Assembly (NCBI GenBank): GCA_018292915.2
Contig: JACVVK020000052.1
Span: 1,826,001-1,890,000, forward strand
Length of the DNA: 64,000 nucleotides
DNA from: Batillaria attramentaria
Lineage: Eukaryota; Mollusca; Gastropoda; Batillariidae
Reading direction: 5' to 3'
Below, piece after piece: positions 57,381-64,000 of this stretch. Position numbers and translations under genes: made by a program. The notes below the pieces were generated by a model, which did not search any database, had not been told where the DNA came from, and saw nothing but the letters and a program-made list of their open reading frames with translations. The number at the start of each line of letters is the position of its first letter. The stretch's first letter is position 1.

Positions 57381-57479
57381 TTTTGAAGTACATGCGATTG
57401 TCCGTTTCTTAGTATAAGGACGTGTACTCGATGTGTATCTTCCCTCATTTAGAGTTTCGAGTGTAAAAGCATTGTGTGT

Positions 57480-59050
57480 GGGGGGATTAGTTTGAATAAA
57501 TAGTTTCCCGTTGTTCATGCTGAATCACACGGTAGGCCTACGTTAAGTGGTTACAACATCAGCCATCAGATAACGACTGCCACTGGCCCTGTACCTGTAG
57601 GACACAGCTAGATTCGTCCATAGCCTATACACCGAAAGCTAGAGCCTCTACACGTGTAGCTTGTTGACAGGTCTGTATAGCGCGAACAGCAGGGTGCACT
57701 AAACACCCATCCTCCAGACGTCATCACCAGCAGCCCGATAGATACCTCATGGGAGACGAGCAACACCTCGTTACCTCCCTTCCTGCCAGGTACAGGCCCT
57801 TGATGTTTGGTGTTTGAGGAGAGCGACGTTCGGGTGTTTGACAAAATGGGACATCTCATTTGAGTGCATGTGTCACCGTGTCGTGTTAGAAAGAAAGAAA
57901 AAAAAATCGAAATAAGGAGGGAGTGGAGTTGTGCATGAAAGCGTCGTATAAATTTAGCCTGAGGAGGTGCTCCTAGTCTTGACAATTAGCCGTGTGCATC
58001 GCGTTGCCGGCTGTTGTATACGACGACCCCAAAATAATTTGGTTTAAACATTTTTATTCATTGAAGCCGGATCACCGTCAAGCAGTAAACAGTATTACGT
58101 TCAAAAGAGCACAACAAGTAAAACTTATATACGTGCTCATCTAAACCAATTAACAAAAAGCATGCCGGAGAAATTGGCGTGGAAAAACTGACTGGACTGA
58201 GATGTAAAGACATAAAAAGAGAGAGGGAAAACTAAGAAGAAGAAGAAGAGAGCAAGAAGAAGAAAGGAGAGAAGAAAGAGCATATCAAACTTTACTGTGA
58301 GTGGTGGTGGCAACAGCCCGCCCGCGTGGACGCAGGTAATTAAAAAAAAATAATTTCGAGGTGTTTGTGGCGTACGCAGGAATGATGCAGGGCTCTCGGT
58401 TATTGCTTGAAGAGAAACTGTATACAAAACCTGATTTTGCCAGGCCGCTAAGGAGACCGACTGAACTGGGACTCACAAGACCAAACACAAAACAAAAAAA
58501 GATAATTATTTCTGAGTAATCTGGCCAATCTCATCTGCTGGCCGTCCTTCGTACGTCCAGTACACAAAGAAAGTCAGTCAGTCTTGAGGATAAAAGATGG
58601 GAGGGGGAATTAATTTGGCGTGTAACACCGCCATCACTGACTGATACCGTTTTCTCTCCGGCCGAACCCACCTCCCTCTAGATTACATCCGGTACAATAA
58701 ATCTTCGTAAGTTTATCAGTTCGTGTACCCACTGAAAAAAACGCAACACACGCGTTCGCTATCTTTCTATCGCACTCCTCGTTTCCTTGCTTTTGTCAGC
58801 GATGTATATCTGGTCTACCCCTAAACAACCCCAACACACAGCGGCTCGAAGTGTCAGTGCACGTGAAGCTAAGCATTCGTTACTCAATGTTCAGCAAACA
58901 GCGCCACCTGGTTCGTTTCTCAGTCTCCAAGCGCTTTGACAGCCCATGCACCGAAACGCGCAGTGGCATAAACCCTTGGTGCAGACAGGAGGACTGTAAA
59001 GAGACAAAGAGTTGTTGAGATGCCGGTAAGGTGACTGCAAAGCTGTCAGG
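57480..59050. other. Unique sequence, nothing recognised
   Basis: A purine-rich patch (58215-58280) is the only low complexity. Frames are unrecognised. Confidence 0.4.
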
Positions 59051-59053
59051 GCT

Positions 59054-59064
59054 TGTGTGTGTGC

Positions 59065-59096
<32 letters not shown>

Positions 59097-59126
59097 TTCA
59101 AAGCTCCGCGCGCGCGCGCGCACACT

Positions 59127-59190
<64 letters not shown>
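59054..59190. repeat. Facing (GT)n and (AC)n arrays around a (CG)n core
   Basis: (TG)n at 59054-59094, ATTCAAAGCTC, CGCGCGCGCGCGC, then (AC)n to 59189. The two arms are complementary, so the locus can form a cruciform as well as Z-DNA. Confidence 0.92.
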
Positions 59191-59193
<3 letters not shown>

Positions 59194-59194
59194 T

Positions 59195-60215
59195 TTTATA
59201 AAATGGAATTATGAAATAACCGACCCTCTAAACCAACCAACCAACCAACAAACAAACAAACCACCACCATCACCACCGCTTCCAACAACAACAACAACAA
59301 CAAAATTCTACTGACTGTCTATGTCGGGAAATGCTCAAGCGTTAACTTTATGTCTTGTCTGATTCAGTAAACACCTCATCCTCAGTTCTGGCCCTGTATA
59401 CAGCACTACGACATGCGAACGTTTCAGAATTAAGTCTGCTCACTGTCCCCGACCTCTGCTTCACACTAAAAAGCACGTGAATCTCTGCCATACAGCACGC
59501 CGCTCTCTATACATTGACCTAGTCCGATGCATCTGACCCCGGAGGCCTGAGTCAGGTTCATACAATCACGAAGGCTGTTTGTGGGGCGGCGGGAATTTTA
59601 ACTCTGTGTCGGTTGGGTGGCAGCTTGGGTTGGAATCAGAAGTGCGACAAGTACAAGACCCTATCGTGACACTGCAACCGTGAGAAATCACGAACAAAGT
59701 CGCTGCACGTTTTCTGTGTCGCCCGACAGGTCCGCAAAGGCTGAAATCATAGGTGTGGGAAAATCCGAGACAACGAAAGGGGACTGTACTGTTTACTGAT
59801 GGCGGCTCAGTGGTACACATTTTCACCGCAAGAGCGTATATCAACGCTTGAAGCACTCATCTACCCGCGCGTAAACTACTTTTCAAAGGTAAGATGTATT
59901 CCTTTTCAGGTTCTTCTTCTTTTCAGTTTCACTTTGTTGCTTCCTGCTGCACGAACACTGACCTGACGCACACCGCAGCTGTTAGACACTCTTGTAGTTA
60001 TAGTGCTCTTTGCTGCAGATGCTTTCGCTCACCACTGTTTATTACGGAACCTTTTCGACACAGTGCGCGAAGTCCTCCCCTTTCTTGCGAGTAGAGTGTG
60101 TAAGCAAAACTTCAACATCTGTCGCGCAGTCGTCTGCGTTGAACAAATAATCACACACTTTCGGAGATATGATTGAGTTTCACACCAGCTCCGCCGCGAC
60201 CAGTGACCGGTACAA

Positions 60216-60255
<40 letters not shown>

Positions 60256-60860
60256 GTAACAGCGCAGCACAATGTTTAGACTGTCGTTCAAATGTTTCCA
60301 TCGAGGTGGGTGGTAGGGGTTTGGTTTGGTAGAGCGCCTTTCTCAAGTTGAAAGAACCTTTCGTGTTATTTTCTGTATCAACAGAAAGCATCATTTAGCA
60401 GCCGTCACTATCTCTTTCGCTGACATACGATGGATACTAGCTGGCAGGCTGTAACTAGAGATTAGTAAAATGGAATTTGAAGAGAGAGAGAGAGAGAGAG
60501 GTGTTGCTGGCTTTGGTCGCCGGAACGGCATGCCACAACAGTTCCTAACAGCTTTGCCAAGTTATCTCTTGGCAGACAGGAAAACAGATTTGCTGTTTCA
60601 ACACAGGCTGTGTACAGATAGGTAACTCACAGACCCACTAGTCCCCCCCCCCTCCCAAATAACACCCCTTGTTTTTGCCAGGTTTTCCTCTGCATGTTGG
60701 GTGGACATTTTGGACAAGATTGTTGAGAATGTGTCGAGAGCACACACACCTGTCGACAGGGCCGAGATGGTGAAAACGCTCCGTCCTGACAGGGCCCCAC
60801 TGCTGTGCAAACACACACCTTAATTAAAGCCACGGTTGCCGAACTGATGTACAGCATGGG
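59195..60860. other. Unique sequence with short simple repeats
   Basis: (CCAA)n and (CAA)n at 59235-59305, (GT)n at 60219 and (GA)n at 60482. No gene is recognised. Confidence 0.4.
60219..60252 (+). repeat. (GT)n microsatellite
   Basis: About 16 units. Confidence 0.9.
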
Positions 60861-60865
60861 GTGAG

Positions 60866-61053
60866 GGAGGGTGGTTGTTTGTTGGCGCGTTTAGTGTCAT
60901 TTTCATCACACAAAGGTTTTATCAAAGACGGGGCAACGAGGAAAAAGCCGACAGCACAAAATTTTGGCTACCAGCTGCGGCCGGGATTCGAACTCACGAC
61001 CCGACCATTGACAGCCCAACACTCTACCAGCGGCTCGGTAAATCCCGGCTCCC
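60866..61053 (-). mobile_element. SINE family A relative, full length, diverged
   Basis: On the minus strand the B box GAGTTCGAATCCCGG and body GCCCCGTCTTTGATA are well kept. Tail GACACTAAACGC differs from the consensus. A small insertion, CGACAG, lies in the body. Confidence 0.8.
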
Positions 61054-61689
61054 CAGGGTAAAGGGGAGGGGAGGGGGGGGGAACAGAGGAACTTTCAAGG
61101 CCTCCATGTACAAAATAAATCAACAGACCCTGATACATTAAGTATTGCTGAAAATGCAGTAGAGATCTGATGGTAATAGAATTACATAACGCCGCCGACT
61201 GGTTCCGTGCCTGCTCTCTGCTCTGTAAGTTCAAAGAACTGGAAATCGGTGCTGACCTTCCCGACATCATAACGCTAGTCGTACCTTTAATTAACGTGAA
61301 TGCAAAGTAATCACAGCTGAAATGCTGTTACTGACGTGGTCGGGCGGGTCCCAGACTTATCTGCTTCAGATTAACCTTGCTCTGGCTCCCCTGTAACTAA
61401 ATCTCGCTTCATGTTGTTGTTGTTGTAGAATTAGGCCACGGATGGGTAAGAACAGCTCTGCCAACACTTGCCTACCAATTTACACGGGGGCCGTTTCTGC
61501 GGGGTGTCCTGCTTGGCGTTGGGTGCTGAACGTGTGGGTGGGGGAGTAAAGCGTCTGCACCTCTGTGATTGTTGTTTTAGGAACTACAAGGCTGCCTTTT
61601 GGCCTGACAGCCTACGGATGGTTAGGAACAGATCTACAGACTTATCTCAGCACATGTGTCTCGTCAGAGAGGGTTTTGCTTTTTAACAC

Positions 61690-62345
61690 CCACTGTTGTC
61701 CATTAATTCGGGACAGGGATAAGGCAGCATCTTGTGTACAAGTTACGGGCTTCGGGTCACGGGACGGTTTGACAAGCAATTTCTCACAGATAAAAGCCTG
61801 GCGTGATTTGTTCGGGGCGAAATATTTTCGTTGGAAGGAAAGGAAGCCGACGTTTCATCTGTCGCTGCCCATCTCCCGAAACGCACGTGCACTGATAGCG
61901 CCCCCTAACGAGCACGCAGGAGTTGTGGCGCTTGATTGACGCGCGCTGCGCTCTTCCCGACGTTATCTGCGTTTAACGCGCGAGGAAAGAGAAGTGGCGG
62001 CACATGCAGTGATCATTCTAGGAATGTATGTGGCGGATAAATCACCGCCTTTATTTGCCTCTGATGGACTTTCTCTCGGCTTGCCTGTCGGGAACAAAAG
62101 GGTGCAAAATGAACATAAATCCTACGGGTTATGGCCCCCTGGCTTCCACCTAGACGCCACCGCTTTACAAGCGGAGGTTTTAGTCTCGGCTCCGGTATTG
62201 TTGGGAAATTAGTTTTGGTGCGACTAATGTGCGCCCGGCAGACAGCTTCGACACGAGTCCATCGCCGGCCCGGCCCATTTTGCACAATTTATGTCAACAG
62301 TTGAGGAAAACTGGCTGTTTAGCGGCTGGCGTGTTGACTACAAAT
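61690..62345. other. Repeat-poor block, candidate conserved regulatory sequence
   Basis: It has no SINE, microsatellite or palindrome over 650 bp, which is rare here. Notable words are CATTAATTCGGGACAGGG, CAGATAAAAGCCTGGCG, GGATAAATCACCGCCTTTAT and GGGAAATTAGTTTTGG. No open frame looks coding. Confidence 0.4.
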
Positions 62346-62405
62346 GACGGCCAAACTACGGTAAGAATGCTGATCGTGTAGGCGGCCTCTCACCGGGAAT
62401 TTACC

Positions 62406-62945
62406 TCTGTGGCACCAGAGGTGTAGTCAAAAATGTTAACGGTGTTTCCGGTGCTACTCTGCAGCAAATAGCAACATAAGATGATGGTTACATAGTCTTT
62501 GGGTAGCACCATGAAGACGGAGTGTTTCCAAACAGCAGGGTTTCGTATCCGGGTCGGGCATCGGTTATAGAGCACCGAGTGTTTTCAACAGACTTGGGCC
62601 ACGGTTTGTTCGTCGTGAAACCGAGAAAATGGCCGTTCGTCAGCTTGAACCGATAACTTTGACCGATGCGTTTCTACGATTGTTGTTGTTGTTGTTGTTT
62701 TGTTTGTTTTGTTTTGTTTTTGGGTTTTCTTGTTTTTGTTTTTTTTCTGTTTTTTTGGTGGATATTTTCGTTGTCTCAGTTTTATTTTTTATATGTTTCC
62801 TTTTGTTTTCCTATGCCCCCAGAGGGTTGGAAAAATAAACTTGACTTGACTTGACTTGACTTTACTTGAGAGAAATCATCGTCTAAAGTTTTGAAACAGA
62901 CTAGCACCAGAAACACTCGCGTAATCGCATCCATTTTCTACTACA
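62406..62945. repeat. Inverted pair of AGCACCGGAAACACT-type repeats
   Basis: Minus-strand AGTAGCACCGGAAACACCGT with GACTACACC (62406-62458) faces plus-strand ACTAGCACCAGAAACACTCG with CTACTACACC (62893-62945). They enclose a retroposon 3' end. They may be the ends of one inverted-repeat element. Confidence 0.5.
62690..62867 (+). mobile_element. Retroposon 3' end with (TTGAC)n tail
   Basis: A T/G-only stretch (62680-62810) precedes CCCCAGAGGGTTGGAAAAAT with AAAC and then (TTGAC)4-5. The layout is that of a LINE 3' UTR and tail. The body is absent. Confidence 0.5.
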
Positions 62946-63407
62946 CCCCGTGTAGTGTATGCCTTCCGCGAGAGACAACTGCAGCTTCTTGAAAATGCGT
63001 CGCCGCGTGATGCCAGTAACAATATTTTCAGTTTTAGTGTCAGAATCGGGAAAACAGCAACGTCAGACAGCATGTGGTTGCGCTGTAATGGGGGAGTACT
63101 GAGGGCACTTCGGGTGTTAGTCACAGTGTGGGCATCATACGCCTTTAAAAATGTTGCAAGTGGTTTCGAGGCAGTGGGGCGTCACGTTCAGGTGAAATGA
63201 ATTGTTTTGCTGTCCTGTACCTTCAGAAATCGGCGTATGGGAACTGCGTGGGAGAAGGAAGTGTAAATCTGGCAAAACGGGAAGAGTATCACAGCCTATA
63301 CAGTGTTAGTAAATCAGTGAAGTTTAGTTTTAAAATGCCGGACAGAATAATTATTCTGTGATTTGGTACGGGTTCTGCTATCTCTCCCCTCCTCCCCTCC
63401 CCCCCCC

Positions 63408-63410
<3 letters not shown>

Positions 63411-63468
<58 letters not shown>

Positions 63469-63537
63469 GTGACACACACACACCGTGACACACACACACA
63501 CACCGTGACACACACTGACACCGTGACACACACACAC

Positions 63538-63596
<59 letters not shown>

Positions 63597-63636
63597 GCCA
63601 TGGTATGCGCACGCACACACCTTGGCACACACCTTG

Positions 63637-63695
<59 letters not shown>
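63411..63695 (+). repeat. (CA)n array with CCGTGACA and CCTTGGCA variants
   Basis: Long AC blocks are divided by ACACCGTGACAC (several times) and CACACCTTGGCA (twice). This gives a nested period of about 14-22 bp. Confidence 0.93.
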
Positions 63696-63697
<2 letters not shown>

Positions 63698-63827
63698 GAC
63701 CATACACTCACAACTGTTGTCAGATAATTGCAACAAAGACGCAAAGAACGCGTGACTGTCTGTCTCAGACTGCAAGCTGATGACTGACACGAGTAACAGA
63801 AGCAGATATCAACACCCCCTAAACCCC

Positions 63828-63895
63828 TCATCCCCTCCCCCCCCCCCCCCCCACCTCCCCCTTCCCCGTCTCCCCCCCCTCCCCCGCCTCCTCCA
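63828..63895 (+). repeat. C-rich low-complexity tract
   Basis: Runs of C with T; potential i-motif/quadruplex. Confidence 0.85.
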
Positions 63896-64000
63896 TCCAT
63901 TTCCACAAAACAGCTACTCATCCGCACAGAAAAGCAGCACATGACTAAAGCAAACATTTATTGTCGTACAACCACACACGCCATTTCTATTTCCATTAAC

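Overview
The window is eukaryotic. It has no operons and no host protein-coding gene that I can recognise. It is dominated by long dinucleotide arrays (AC/GT and AG/CT), tRNA-derived SINEs, short inverted-repeat DNA transposons and one intact non-LTR retrotransposon. Such microsatellite load together with SINEs ending in a GTTAAAC-type tail is what I would expect from a lophotrochozoan, most likely a marine gastropod mollusc. That placement is inference and was not tested by any search.

Layout. 0-1.1 kb: degenerate tandem units of about 210 bp carrying short palindromes. 2.6-4.2 kb: three copies of an inverted-repeat element (one split by a SINE) next to a dispersed repeat of about 250 bp. 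5-12 kb: SINEs, a near-perfect 33-bp hairpin and several long (GT)n/(AC)n arrays. 12.2-13.3 kb: two further SINE families. 15.16 kb: a genuine-looking tRNA-Arg(TCT) gene with a Pol III terminator, the only host gene I can call. 16-31 kb: more SINEs, a 259-bp element with a 9-bp target duplication, a 94-nt hairpin, and a tandem duplication. 31-48 kb: a second palindrome-bearing array, pentanucleotide arrays, strand-asymmetric A/C tracts, and a 336-bp element with an 8-bp target duplication. 48.4-52.5 kb: a complete I-superfamily-type LINE (endonuclease, reverse transcriptase, RNase H) bounded by a perfect 12-bp target duplication. 52.6-64 kb: higher-order (AG)n/(GT)n satellites, a Penelope-like fragment, SINEs and repeat-poor unique sequence.

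The most unusual item is a roughly 75-bp, almost entirely palindromic repeat present about 19 times. Its arms read CTACCGTCATCTGG through AAAAAGGGCCTAAGCGCC, and several copies have TA at both ends, as a minute mariner-type MITE would. I have not found this family under a name I know. In three places it sits inside larger tandem units.

Nothing suggests these pieces form a pathway. The shared theme is retroposition and DNA transposition: the LINE is the only visible source of reverse transcriptase, and at least three SINE families share a GACGTTAAAC-like 3' tail that differs from this LINE's (GAA)n tail, so their partner LINE probably lies elsewhere. Several repeat-poor, GC-balanced stretches with homeodomain-like AT-rich cores could be regulatory sequence of a distant gene, but this is only a suggestion.
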